Source of the DNA: Pseudomonadota bacterium
Lineage (GTDB): Bacteria; Desulfobacterota; Desulfovibrionia; Desulfovibrionales; Desulfovibrionaceae
Assembly (NCBI GenBank): GCA_018816865.1
Contig: JAHIUW010000011.1
Location: 1 to 64,000 of the forward strand
Reading direction: 5' to 3'
DNA: 64,000 nucleotides
Numbering within the stretch: the first letter of the stretch is position 1; every line of letters starts with the position of its first letter. Shown here piece after piece: positions 1 to 8,288 of this stretch. The position numbers and the translations under genes are program-made. The notes under the pieces were generated by a model, which was given only the letters and a program-made list of their open reading frames with translations, ran no database searches and was not told the origin of the DNA.

Positions 1-78
1 ATCGATGTCAAAGAGCAGAAGTTGAAACTCTTCCTGGATAAAAACCAGGTCGAGGAATTTGATTACAAACTACGATAA
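1..78 (+). CDS. C-terminal end of a probable IS481-like transposase (partial)
   Basis: An open frame runs in from the left edge and stops at TAA 76-78, leaving 25 codons that end in FDYKLR. The piece is too short for firm assignment. Hydrophobic and charged residues alternate as in the C-terminal beta strands of DDE transposases. Two tandem GATGTCxTGGCA motifs follow directly, the kind of repeated binding site I associate with IS481-family ends. The call is therefore mainly contextual. The insertion sequence would sit inside, or at the edge of, the prophage-like element that fills the first 12.4 kb. Confidence 0.4.
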   Translation: MDVKEQKLKLFLDKNQVEEFDYKLR

Positions 79-141
79 ATCCGCTGAGTGTCAGCGATGT
101 CGTGGCACATAAAACTGTTATCGATGTCTTGGCACTCAACA
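79..141. repeat. Probable right end of the insertion sequence, with tandem motifs
   Basis: Two copies of GATGTCxTGGCA lie at about 97-109 and 124-136, directly after the transposase stop, and the block ends near CTCAACA. Spaced repeats ending in ..ACA fit an IS481-type terminus (TGT...ACA). The matching left end is outside the window, so the boundary is an estimate. Confidence 0.4.
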
Positions 142-708
142 AGTAGACCACAAGGACGAACGCACACCACGGGAGGCGGAACGGCACAGGGCGCAAGCCC
201 ACGATCTTTGAACGTCGAACTTTCCAAGAGCGTTGCCGGTTTGGTTCAGCGTTGCCCAACAAGAGGACGCAGCACTGGCCCCAGCGACCGGGATATCCAC
301 AGGACGATTCCCCCTGTGCGGTCGCTGGGCTCTTGGGAGGTTCGACAAAGGCGGGTTGAGTTCTGAGACGGGCGCGGCGGCGTGGAAAGTAGACACGCCA
401 GCGAAAGCGGTAGAGCGGCCCGCTTCTGTCCATGGGGACCAGCCGCAATCTGGCATCATGGTAGGCACGTACACCAAACCCGGTTCGGGAAATGCCCTTA
501 GCTAGGGCAACCCGCTGCCGGTACGAGGCCACAGCCGGAGTAGCGCCCGGCCCGCGCCCCTCTCAGGACTCGACAAACAAAATCATGCAGCTCTTCTGGC
601 TCGCCCGGATTCGGCCAACACTCAAAAGCTGCAAACTTTCCACAACACCCCCAACCAACCAAAAGGGGGGCGGGGAATCGGTCCCCGCTCCCCGAGGAAG
701 GGCACACC
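142..708. other. Region without a supportable gene; contains a long hairpin
   Basis: Several overlapping frames are open on both strands, but none has a convincing ribosome binding site, recognisable domain or coherent composition, so no gene is called. A strong imperfect inverted repeat spans about 278-330: CAGCGACCG pairs with CGGTCGCTG, and an inner CACAGG pairs with CCTGTG across a bulge. A second GC hairpin (about 664-695) lies just ahead of the first small gene. The segment could be the decayed target of the insertion sequence or a leader region. Confidence 0.4.
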
Positions 709-897
709 ATGACAACGGCACAACTGATTCAGGCGGCGCACGACGAGGGTGTGACAGGCATGGTTTTGATCATGCTGCTGATCATCGTGCCCGGCCTGTG
801 GCTGGCGTGGCGGGCGAACAGATCCAGCGCGCGGCGGGACCGGCTGCGCATCAAAGAGCGCTTCAACCAGGCGGTTGCGGCGAGGAGACACGCATGA
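709..897 (+). CDS. Small single-span membrane protein of the prophage-like element
   Basis: This 62-residue protein has a short polar N-terminus, one hydrophobic segment at about residues 18-35 (MVLIMLLIIVPGLWLAW) and a strongly basic C-terminus rich in Arg, so the tail should face the cytoplasm. A GAGGAAG ribosome binding site precedes the ATG. Its last codons overlap the next gene by ATGA, indicating translational coupling. No family is recognised. In phages, such genes next to recombination functions are often small accessory membrane proteins; that role is inference. Confidence 0.65.
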   Translation: MTTAQLIQAAHDEGVTGMVLIMLLIIVPGLWLAWRANRSSARRDRLRIKERFNQAVAARRHA

Positions 898-1226
898 CCC
901 TGTTCCCAGAAGACATCCAGCTTGTGGCCGACTTGGGCCGGGCGTCCGGCAATCTCTCTGTGGCCATTAGCGACGGCAGAGTGCCCCACGACACTTTCAA
1001 AGCCATCGCCAGGGCCCAGGGCTTTGTTGACCGCGCCCTGGAAACCATCACCGGCCTGGGCGAGATCCACAACATCGACCTGACCGACCCCAACGCCCTG
1101 GAAGCCCTGGCCGCCAGCATGCGCGCCAATGACCGCGCTGAAGAACGTGCCGAGGCCGAGACAAAGCAGTCCCTGCGCAAGGGCAACCTTATGGGTGACG
1201 AGGGGCCGAAGAGGGAGGCGGCGTAG
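894..1226 (+). CDS. Hypothetical prophage protein, 110 aa
   Basis: The frame stays open further upstream, but the ATG at 894 is chosen because it overlaps the previous stop as ATGA and follows CGAGGAG. The product is soluble, probably mostly helical and charged, with an acidic/basic C-terminal third. No domain is recognised. It lies in a tightly packed operon of small proteins upstream of the recombination genes and probably shares their expression. Confidence 0.6.
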   Translation: MTLFPEDIQLVADLGRASGNLSVAISDGRVPHDTFKAIARAQGFVDRALETITGLGEIHNIDLTDPNALEALAASMRANDRAEERAEAETKQSLRKGNLMGDEGPKREAA

Positions 1227-1228
1227 CC

Positions 1229-1480
1229 ATGCTGTCCGACATTTCCCAGCCCCTTCTGGTCCAGACCATCTACCTCGCCGTCAAAGACGCGATCAAGGAA
1301 TGCTTCGCGGAAGTTGAAGCTATGGCCAGGCCTGTTTCGGTTTCAGACGCCAACGCCAATCTCATCGACAAGTTGGAAACCCTGGCCGATGCCGCCGAGG
1401 ACTCTCTGGATCGTCGGCCCAGGTTCCGCAGGGCCATCAGTGAGGCCCGGTCTGCTATCTCCCAGGCGAGGAACCAATGA
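1229..1480 (+). CDS. Hypothetical prophage protein, 83 aa
   Basis: This small, predicted helical protein begins two bases after the preceding stop and overlaps the next start by ATGA, so it sits inside a coupled operon. The sequence is amphipathic, with Arg-rich and Ala-rich helices near the C-terminus. No family is recognised. Its place immediately before a YqaJ exonuclease suggests an accessory to phage recombination or replication, but the sequence does not show a function. Confidence 0.55.
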   Translation: MLSDISQPLLVQTIYLAVKDAIKECFAEVEAMARPVSVSDANANLIDKLETLADAAEDSLDRRPRFRRAISEARSAISQARNQ

Positions 1481-2106
1481 CCCGCGACGAATGGCTTGCC
1501 GAGCGCCGCAAGGGCCTGGGGGGTAGTGACGCCTCTGCGGCTCTGGGTCTGAATCCCTGGAAGACCAACGTGCAGCTCTGGGAGGAGAAGACCGGGCGCC
1601 GTGAAGAGGAAGATATCTCGGACAAGGAGTGTGTGCTCTACGGGATCGGCTGCGAACGCCACATGCGCGAACTGTTCGCCCTGGACTTCCCTCAGTACAC
1701 GGTCGTTCCTCACGAGGAGTTTGTATCCATCGCCCACCCTGAATACGACTTCCTGCGGGCCTCGCTGGACGGTGAATTGATCGACAAGAACGGGCGTCAC
1801 GGGGTGTTGGAGATCAAGACCACGAACATCCAAAGCCAGCAAATGCGCCAGGCCTGGGACGGCCGAGTGCCCCAATACTACTTCGTCCAGGTCCTGCACT
1901 ACATGCTCGTGATTGGCGCTCAATTCGGAGTTCTCAAGGCCCGGCTCCGTAGCGATTGGAATGGGGTCTGGATCACCGAGAAGCACTTCCACTTCGAGCG
2001 CGCCGACCACGAGGAGGACATCGCCTACCTGCTCGAAGCGGAACTGAAATTTTGGAAGTACGTCGAGACGGACACAAGGCCGGACCTGATCCTGCCAGCA
2101 ATTTAA
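1477..2106 (+). CDS. YqaJ-like viral recombinase (lambda-type exonuclease)
   Basis: At 209 residues it matches the YqaJ/RecE-type exonuclease family that chews one strand of double-stranded DNA ends for recombination. The N-terminus carries the family hallmark LGGSDASAALGLNPW, in which the GGS(D/E)xxxxxG pattern contacts DNA. The nuclease core of the PD-(D/E)xK fold is seen as ASLDGELID (metal-binding Asp) followed by GVLEIKTTN (ExK) around residue 110. A C-terminal QVLHYMLVIGA helix is also typical. It precedes a DUF1351 protein and RecT, the usual exonuclease-annealase pairing. The protein should act in the cytoplasm on phage DNA ends. Confidence 0.88.
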   Translation: MTRDEWLAERRKGLGGSDASAALGLNPWKTNVQLWEEKTGRREEEDISDKECVLYGIGCERHMRELFALDFPQYTVVPHEEFVSIAHPEYDFLRASLDGELIDKNGRHGVLEIKTTNIQSQQMRQAWDGRVPQYYFVQVLHYMLVIGAQFGVLKARLRSDWNGVWITEKHFHFERADHEEDIAYLLEAELKFWKYVETDTRPDLILPAI

Positions 2107-2120
2107 GGAAGGAGAAAGCA

Positions 2121-3002
2121 ATGCCAATGGAATTGAAAATCATCAGCCCCAAGGATGGCGCGCCCCTGGAGGCCATCGAGTTCAACTTCGAGGAGTTGAA
2201 GAAGGAGATCGGGCAGGAACTGGAGAAGTACCAGGGCCTCGTCTACTCCGATGACACCATCAAGGACGCCAAGGAAGACAGCGCCAGGCTCCGCAAATTC
2301 GCCAAGGCCCTGAGTGACAAGCGCATCGAGGTCAAAAAGCTATGCTTGAAGCCCTACGATGACTTCGAGACCAAGATCAAGGTGCTGGACGGCATGGTCC
2401 AGGAGCCGCTCACGGCCATCGCCGGGCAGGTCACGAAGTACGAGCAGGCCAAGAAGGACGCCAAGCACATCGCCATCAAGGAGTTCTGGGACGGCTATGA
2501 CTCTCCCGTCAAGGCCCTGGTGCAGTTCACCGCCGTCTTCGATCACCGTTGGCTCAACGCAACCGTTTCGATGAAGCAGGTCGAAGCCGCCATCACCGCG
2601 TTTTTCAAAGAAACTGAAACGGGCATCGAGACAATCAAGGCCCTGGGCACCGAGTTCGAAGATCAGGTGATGCGCGTCTACCTGCGCGAGTTCAATCTCT
2701 CCACCGCCCTGGCCGAGAACGTCAAGCTCCTGGAGCAGAAGGCCAAGCGTGAGGAGTACGAGCGCCAGCAGCAGGCCAAAAAGGCCGAAACAGCGGCTGT
2801 GAAGTCTGCGCCCGAGACCGCCCACGTTGCGCAACCGGCCCCGGCCAAGGTCGTGCAGGCCAGCACCCCGCAGCCCAAAGCAGAAGAGCCCCGGCAGGTT
2901 GATTTCCGCGTCTGGGCCACGGCCACGCAGTTGGCTGACCTCAAGGCGTTCCTGAACAGCAACAACATCAAGTTCGGCCGCGTCACCGACCAGGCCGCAT
3001 AA
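2121..3002 (+). CDS. DUF1351 family phage protein
   Basis: ATG 2121 follows an AAGGAAGGAG ribosome binding site, giving 293 residues. The N-terminal two thirds is a long helical, lysine- and glutamate-rich region typical of DUF1351 proteins, which occur beside YqaJ and RecT genes in phages. A coiled-coil-like stretch near residues 205-230 leads into an Ala/Pro linker, then a compact C-terminal part (VDFRVWATATQLADLK) that resembles the short tail domain of this family. The biochemical role is not established; helping the exonuclease-annealase pair is inferred from the constant neighbourhood. Confidence 0.75.
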   Translation: MPMELKIISPKDGAPLEAIEFNFEELKKEIGQELEKYQGLVYSDDTIKDAKEDSARLRKFAKALSDKRIEVKKLCLKPYDDFETKIKVLDGMVQEPLTAIAGQVTKYEQAKKDAKHIAIKEFWDGYDSPVKALVQFTAVFDHRWLNATVSMKQVEAAITAFFKETETGIETIKALGTEFEDQVMRVYLREFNLSTALAENVKLLEQKAKREEYERQQQAKKAETAAVKSAPETAHVAQPAPAKVVQASTPQPKAEEPRQVDFRVWATATQLADLKAFLNSNNIKFGRVTDQAA

Positions 3003-3020
3003 CAGGGAGGAAGCAACACT

Positions 3021-4238
3021 ATGACCGGCAACAGACCAAACAACTCCCTGGCACCCCAGGGCAAGGCCCCGGCCACCTTCTCCGGGTTCATCACCGGTGA
3101 TGCCATGCGGGGTCGCATCAATCAAATGATGAGCGGCGAGAAGGGAAATAAATTCATTACCTCCATCGTGTCCACGGTCACAGCCAATCCGGCTCTGGCC
3201 GAATGCGACCACATGTCTATCTTCTCCAGCGCCATGCTGGGTGAGAGCTTGGGGCTGTCTCCTTCTCAGCAACTCGGGCAGTTCTACATGGTCCCGTTTA
3301 AGGACAAGAAGAACAACAGGGTCGTGGCCACCTTCGTGCTGGGCTACAAGGGGTACATCCAACTCGCTATCCGCAGTGGGTACTACAAGAAGCTGAACGT
3401 CATCGCCATCAAGGAGGGCGAACTGGTCAGCTATGACCCCCTGAACGAGGATCTGGTGGTCGAGCTCATCCAGGACGACGCCAAGCGCGAGGAAGCGGAG
3501 ACCATCGGCTACTATGCCATGTTCGAGTACCTGAACGGGTTCCGCAAGACCATGTTTTGGTCAAAGAAGAAGATGCAGGTTCACGCCGACAAATACAGCG
3601 CGGCGTACAATTTGGCCGCGCACCGCAAGCTGGAGGCCGGTGAAATCCCGCACCAGGACCTCTGGAAGTACAGCTCGTTCTGGTACAAGGACTTCGATGG
3701 AATGGCCTTCAAGACCATGCTCCGTCAGATCATTAGCAAATGGGGCATTATGTCCGTCGAACTCCAGCAGGCAATGGAGAGCGACAACGCGTTTATTTCC
3801 GAAACAGGCCCGAGGCTTATCGACACGCCACCGGTCCCCATTGAACCCACGCCAGTACAGCCCACCGCCCAGGAGCCTACACCGCCCGAGGATCCGGAAG
3901 GCGCTTTCTTTGCCGACGATAACGGTGAGGTCCACGATGTGACCTCCTCCCAGGACCAGCCAGAGGAAGAGCCCCAGACCCGTTCCAGACCCACCAAGGA
4001 AGAGATCACGGCCCGTCGCCAAGACACCTTCGCGGCCATCGAGGCCCTTGGCCTGACCCCGGCCGAGGTCGGAGCGGCCTGGTCCACCGCGCCCGGCAAC
4101 TGGTCCACCGCCCAATGCGAAAAGGCCCTGGAACGTGCCCAGGAACTGGCTGCCAAGCGCGCCCAGGACTCCGGCACCGTGACCTGCCCTGAGACCAACG
4201 CCGCCGCAAGCCCGCCGGGGTGTTTGTGTGCAGCATGA
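3021..4238 (+). CDS. recT: RecT-family single-strand annealing protein
   Basis: This 405-residue protein has a RecT core over about the first 260 residues: a helical start, NPALAECDHMSIFSSAMLGESLGLSPS, then QFYMVPFKD and FVLGYKGYIQLAIRSG, matching the conserved QAYLIPF...LGYKGLIELA pattern. RecT anneals complementary single strands after the YqaJ exonuclease resects ends. Residues beyond about 275 form a Pro/Glu-rich linker and a small helical tail. The last roughly 20 residues look like read-through into the remains of the next gene, where a deletion joined the two frames. The stop overlaps the next possible start as ATGA. Confidence 0.9.
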   Translation: MTGNRPNNSLAPQGKAPATFSGFITGDAMRGRINQMMSGEKGNKFITSIVSTVTANPALAECDHMSIFSSAMLGESLGLSPSQQLGQFYMVPFKDKKNNRVVATFVLGYKGYIQLAIRSGYYKKLNVIAIKEGELVSYDPLNEDLVVELIQDDAKREEAETIGYYAMFEYLNGFRKTMFWSKKKMQVHADKYSAAYNLAAHRKLEAGEIPHQDLWKYSSFWYKDFDGMAFKTMLRQIISKWGIMSVELQQAMESDNAFISETGPRLIDTPPVPIEPTPVQPTAQEPTPPEDPEGAFFADDNGEVHDVTSSQDQPEEEPQTRSRPTKEEITARRQDTFAAIEALGLTPAEVGAAWSTAPGNWSTAQCEKALERAQELAAKRAQDSGTVTCPETNAAASPPGCLCAA

Positions 4239-5044
4239 GCGACCTGTTCCACGAGGAAGTGACGGACGAGCAGCTTGACCAGAAATTCGCGGTCATGGCC
4301 CTGTGCCCGCAGCACCTCTTTTTTGTTCTGACCAAAAGGCCGGAGCGGATGAGGGAGTACATGCGGTGGGTGAGCAATCACCACTATGAGATGCCACATG
4401 ACATGCCTGACCGCATTGGCCCGATCATGAATAAGATGCAGGGCCAACCGACAGACACCCCGCGTATCGACGCCCGCTGGCCCCTGCCCAACGTCTGGCT
4501 GGGCGTGACCGCCGAGGATCAAGCCCGCGCCGACGAGCGCATTCCAATCCTGTTGGACACGCCTGCGGCCAAGCGGTTCGTGAGCATCGAGCCGATGCTG
4601 GGGGCGGTGGATTTGCGACCGTATCTTCCCGGTCCATGCCAACACCCGGAGTGTGAAAACGGGTGTGTCCCTGCGTTGGGAGATTTCCCCGGATACCGAC
4701 CGTGCCCATGGTGCGAACTCGGAGCAGAAGATCGCCTCGATTGGGTCATCTGCGGCGGCGAGAGCGGCCCCCACGCGCGCCCCGCGCACCCCGATTGGTT
4801 CCGTGGCTTGCGCGACCAGTGCGCCGAGGCCGGGGTGCCGTTCCACTTCAAGCAGCATGGGGTTTGGGTTGGGTTAAAGGCTAACGACGGAGAATGGCTC
4901 ACAAACTCCGAGACGATGATCCGACTGAATGAGGCTGGAAAAAGGGCTGATGAAGGCTGGCCTATGCAGCGCGTCGGCCTCCGCTGGGCCGGGCACCTCT
5001 TGGATGGCGTTGAGTATCGCCAGTTCCCGGAGGTGGGGGCATGA
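4235..5044 (+). CDS. DUF5131 (phage Gp37/Gp68-like) protein lacking its N-terminus
   Basis: The product keeps the family block SMSDLFHEEV, then HLFFVLTKRPERM, PLPNVWLGVTAEDQ and a C-terminal DWVICGGESGPHARP plus HFKQHG, all typical of DUF5131. Full-length members begin about 70-80 residues earlier with a cysteine-bearing segment (GCxxxxxGCxxCYA). Here that segment is missing: upstream in the same frame only about ten family-like codons precede a stop. ATG 4235 overlaps the recT stop; a GTG at 4220 is an alternative. The cysteine motif is thought to bind metal, so the protein may be inactive. Confidence 0.7.
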   Translation: MSDLFHEEVTDEQLDQKFAVMALCPQHLFFVLTKRPERMREYMRWVSNHHYEMPHDMPDRIGPIMNKMQGQPTDTPRIDARWPLPNVWLGVTAEDQARADERIPILLDTPAAKRFVSIEPMLGAVDLRPYLPGPCQHPECENGCVPALGDFPGYRPCPWCELGAEDRLDWVICGGESGPHARPAHPDWFRGLRDQCAEAGVPFHFKQHGVWVGLKANDGEWLTNSETMIRLNEAGKRADEGWPMQRVGLRWAGHLLDGVEYRQFPEVGA

Positions 5045-7161
5045 AATCCCTTTTCGACCTGACCGCCCAAGGCACTCCCTCCGCCGAAATCATCGTGGAC
5101 CTCTTTGCGGGGGGTGGCGGTGCCAGTGAGGGCATCTACCGCGCCCTTGGCCGTCACCCCGACGTGGCCGTCAATCACGACGAGATCGCCGTGTCCGTGC
5201 ACAAGGCCAACCATCCGCACACCCGGCACTTCTGCGAGGACATTTGGACCGTGAGCCCCACCTACGCCACGGGTGGCAACCCCGTGGGCCTGCTCTGGGC
5301 CAGCCCGGACTGCACCCATTTCAGCAAGGCCAAGGGCGGCGCACCAAACCGGGACGACAAGATCCGCTCCCTGGCCCTGGTCATCGTGGATAAATGGGTT
5401 CCGCAGGTCCGGCCCCGCGTGATCGTCATGGAGAACGTGGAGGAGATGCAGACTTGGGGCCCATTGGACGCCCAGGGCAGCCCGGTCAAGGCCGCCGAGG
5501 GCGACACCTGGCGCATGTTCCTGCGCCGCTTGCGCCGGGCCGGATACAAGGTCGCCTGGCGCGAAATGCGCGCCTGCGACTACGGCGCCCCGACCATCCG
5601 CAAGCGCCTGTTCCTCGTCGCCCGCTGCGACGGCAGGCCCATCGTCTGGCCCAAGCCGACCCACGGCGATCCCAAGAGCGAGGCCGTCAAGAGCGGCAAG
5701 CTGTTGCCCTGGCGCACCGCTGCGGAGTGCATCGACTGGTCCATCCCCTGCCCGTCCATCTTCGCCACCAGCGCGGAGATTTGGGAAGAGTACGGCGTCC
5801 GGGCCAAGCGCCCCCTGGCCGAGAAGACCATGCGCAGGATTTTCACTGGCATACAACGCTACGTCCTAGAGGCCGCCGAGCCGTTCATTGTGACCAACAC
5901 CACAGGCCATGCTCCAAGCTCAACGCATGACCCGCTGGCCACCGTCGCCACAGGAAACCATCACGGCCTCGTCACGCCCATCATCACCGGGGCTGGTGGC
6001 CGTGAGGCGCAGTGCCCGCCCATGCCTGCGGACAAGCCGCTGCGCACCGCGTCCACCAAGGCAGACAAGTGGCTGGTCACTCCCCACCTGTCCGAGTTCG
6101 CCAACAGCTCATCCCAGCGGAATTTCCCGGTTGATTCCCCGCTGCGGACGCAATGCGCCCAGGTCAAGGGCGGGCATTTCTCGCTGGTGTCGCCCCTGCT
6201 CGAAGCCCACTACGGTGGCGACGGCTCCAGGGCCCTGCGCCTGCCGGACATTCAGGGCCCCCTGCACACCATGAGCACGGAGAACCGCTTTGGACTCGTT
6301 TCTCCAACCCTGGTCGGTGCTGGCGGCCCGAGTTACGGCGGCAAGCCTACCAGCCCGGACAAGCCCCTGGGCACTCTCATGGCCGAGAACCATCAAGCCC
6401 TTTGCGCCGCCTTCCTCGCCAAGCACTTCACCGGGGTTGTGGGCGCGCCCTTGGACACCCCGAATCCCACGATCACGACCAAGGATCACAACTCACTGGT
6501 GGCGGCGCACATCTCGAAATTCTATGGCACGTCAACCGGCTCCGAGATGGACACCCCGCTGCACACCATGACCGCTGGCGGTGCGAACGGTGACGGGCGC
6601 AAGCAAGCGGTTGTCACGGCCCACATTGACCGGCAATTCGGCATGTCTCGCGGGAACGACGTTGAAGCCCCTCTGGGAACGACCACCGGAGATGGTGGCG
6701 GCAAGTCCGCTCTCGTCGCCTCCAACCTCATGAAGATGAAGGGCGACAACATCGGCCAGGACGACCGCGAACCGTTGCGCACGATCTCCGCCCAGGGCCT
6801 GCACCATGCCGAGGTTCGGGCCTTCCTGCAAAAATACTACTCCGAGGGCGGCCAGGACCAGGCCGCAGATGATCCCATGCACACACTGACCACCCGCGCC
6901 CGGTTGGGCCTCGTGACGGTCCACGGCGAGATCTACCACATCGTGGACATTGGCATGAGGATGCTCCAGCCTCGCGAATTATTCCGCGCCCAAGGCTTCT
7001 TGGACAGCTACATCATCGACCGCGGGGCCGATGGACGCATCATCACCAAGACACAACAGGTCCGCCTCTGCGGCAACAGCGTTTGCCCGGACATGGCCCG
7101 TGCCCTCGTCTCCGCCAACGTGCCCGAGCTGGGCGTTGCGGTGGCTGAGGAGGCGGTATGA
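5041..7161 (+). CDS. C5-cytosine DNA methyltransferase with about ten internal repeats
   Basis: This 706-residue protein has C5-methyltransferase motifs: I (VDLFAGGGGASEG), IV with the catalytic cysteine (SPDCTHFSKAKG, so PDC instead of the usual PPC), VI (MENVEEM), VIII (DYGAPTIRKRLFLVA), then IX/X only near the C-terminus (LQPRELFRAQGF at about 640; CGNSVCPDMARAL). Between them, residues about 280-625 hold roughly ten degenerate repeats of the pattern xxPLxT(x)nLVxPx(x)nYG, in the place of the target recognition domain. Related phage enzymes share this layout. Overlaps with both neighbours (4 bp each) show coupling. Likely role: protecting phage DNA by methylation, with the site unknown. 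Confidence 0.88.
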   Translation: MKSLFDLTAQGTPSAEIIVDLFAGGGGASEGIYRALGRHPDVAVNHDEIAVSVHKANHPHTRHFCEDIWTVSPTYATGGNPVGLLWASPDCTHFSKAKGGAPNRDDKIRSLALVIVDKWVPQVRPRVIVMENVEEMQTWGPLDAQGSPVKAAEGDTWRMFLRRLRRAGYKVAWREMRACDYGAPTIRKRLFLVARCDGRPIVWPKPTHGDPKSEAVKSGKLLPWRTAAECIDWSIPCPSIFATSAEIWEEYGVRAKRPLAEKTMRRIFTGIQRYVLEAAEPFIVTNTTGHAPSSTHDPLATVATGNHHGLVTPIITGAGGREAQCPPMPADKPLRTASTKADKWLVTPHLSEFANSSSQRNFPVDSPLRTQCAQVKGGHFSLVSPLLEAHYGGDGSRALRLPDIQGPLHTMSTENRFGLVSPTLVGAGGPSYGGKPTSPDKPLGTLMAENHQALCAAFLAKHFTGVVGAPLDTPNPTITTKDHNSLVAAHISKFYGTSTGSEMDTPLHTMTAGGANGDGRKQAVVTAHIDRQFGMSRGNDVEAPLGTTTGDGGGKSALVASNLMKMKGDNIGQDDREPLRTISAQGLHHAEVRAFLQKYYSEGGQDQAADDPMHTLTTRARLGLVTVHGEIYHIVDIGMRMLQPRELFRAQGFLDSYIIDRGADGRIITKTQQVRLCGNSVCPDMARALVSANVPELGVAVAEEAV

Positions 7162-8288
7162 TGCAGACGAACATCATCCACGTTGGCGACGCGCGCGAAG
7201 TCTTGGCCCAGATGCCGGATGAATCCGTGCATTGCGTGGTGACGAGCCCGCCGTATTGGGGGCTGCGCGACTATGGCGTGGATGGGCAGCTTGGGCTTGA
7301 GCCTCTGCACGACTGCCAGGGGTGGGCCACAGGCACCCCCTGCGGGGAGTGTTTCGTTTGCCGGATGGCGGAAGTGTTCCGTGAGGTCCGCCGCGTCCTG
7401 CGCAAGGACGGGACGTGCTGGGTCAACATGGGGGATAGCTACGCGGCCAACCATGGCAGCCCGACCGTTTCCCCCGGGAAAAAGCAGTTGGAAAACCGGG
7501 GGAGCTTGTCCGTGCAGCAAAGACGTGATGCCCCCCGGGGGCTAAAACAAAAAGACCTTTGTGGCATGCCTTGGCGCGTGGGCTTAGCCCTCCAGGCGGA
7601 CGGCTGGTGGCTCCGCTCGGACGTGATATGGGCCAAGCCCAACCCTATGCCGTCCTCGGTCAAGGACCGCCCTACAGTGGCCCACGAGTATCTTTTCATG
7701 CTCAGCAAGTCGGCCCGGTATTTCTACGATCACGAGGCGGTGCGTGAGCCTGCCACAAGGAAGCAACACCCCACGGCCCTGTCGTTCAGTCGCGCCGTGG
7801 CAGAGCCCGACCGCCCAGGGCAGTTGGCCAAGCAGCATAGGCCGGGCCGAGAACAAGCCTGGCCCCAAGACTGGGCCACGGACACGCCGCACAACAGTCT
7901 GGACCACAACCACAAAACCAAGCGCCGTACGGTGCGGCCCTGCGATACCAATGGCGGAGGGCAAGGCTCAGGCGAGATAACTTTCCCGGCCTTCTCGCGT
8001 TCCCTGCGCACGATCTGGACTATCCCGACGCACCCGTTCCCGGACGCCCATTTTGCCACGTTCCCGCCCAAACTGGCCGAGACGTGCATCAAGGCTGGCT
8101 GCCCCGTTGGCGGTGTTGTTCTGGATCCGTTCATGGGCTCGGGCACGGTCGGGCTCGTCTCCGCCAAGCTCGGACGCCATTACGTCGGTATCGAACTGAA
8201 CCCGGAATACGCGGCCATGGCAACAGAACGAATCAGGCGGGAAGCAGGCTTGCTGACTGCTTCAGTGTCCAAGGAGGCCTCATGCTGA
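7158..8288 (+). CDS. Beta-class DNA methyltransferase (N4-cytosine or N6-adenine)
   Basis: The 376-residue protein has the catalytic motif VVTSPPYWGLRDYG near the N-terminus (IV) and the AdoMet-binding motif DPFMGSGTVG near the C-terminus (I), the order that defines beta-class amino-methyltransferases. TSPPYWGLRDY is common in phage enzymes of the N4C/N6A group, and the modified base cannot be decided from sequence. GIELNPEYAAMATERI after motif I fits the AdoMet pocket. A variable, Pro/Arg-rich middle part is the probable recognition domain. It overlaps the C5-methyltransferase gene by 4 bp, so the element encodes two different DNA modifications. No restriction nuclease is adjacent. Confidence 0.88.
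   Translation: MMQTNIIHVGDAREVLAQMPDESVHCVVTSPPYWGLRDYGVDGQLGLEPLHDCQGWATGTPCGECFVCRMAEVFREVRRVLRKDGTCWVNMGDSYAANHGSPTVSPGKKQLENRGSLSVQQRRDAPRGLKQKDLCGMPWRVGLALQADGWWLRSDVIWAKPNPMPSSVKDRPTVAHEYLFMLSKSARYFYDHEAVREPATRKQHPTALSFSRAVAEPDRPGQLAKQHRPGREQAWPQDWATDTPHNSLDHNHKTKRRTVRPCDTNGGGQGSGEITFPAFSRSLRTIWTIPTHPFPDAHFATFPPKLAETCIKAGCPVGGVVLDPFMGSGTVGLVSAKLGRHYVGIELNPEYAAMATERIRREAGLLTASVSKEASC

Noticed and set aside
8-532. A 174-codon leftward open frame over the gene-free left region
   Set aside because: It overlaps the transposase tail and the insertion-sequence repeats, contains the hairpin and has no start signal or recognisable domain.
5041-8288. Complete restriction-modification system
   Set aside because: Two methyltransferases are present, but no restriction endonuclease or specificity subunit lies beside them. 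Phage-type orphan methylation fits better.
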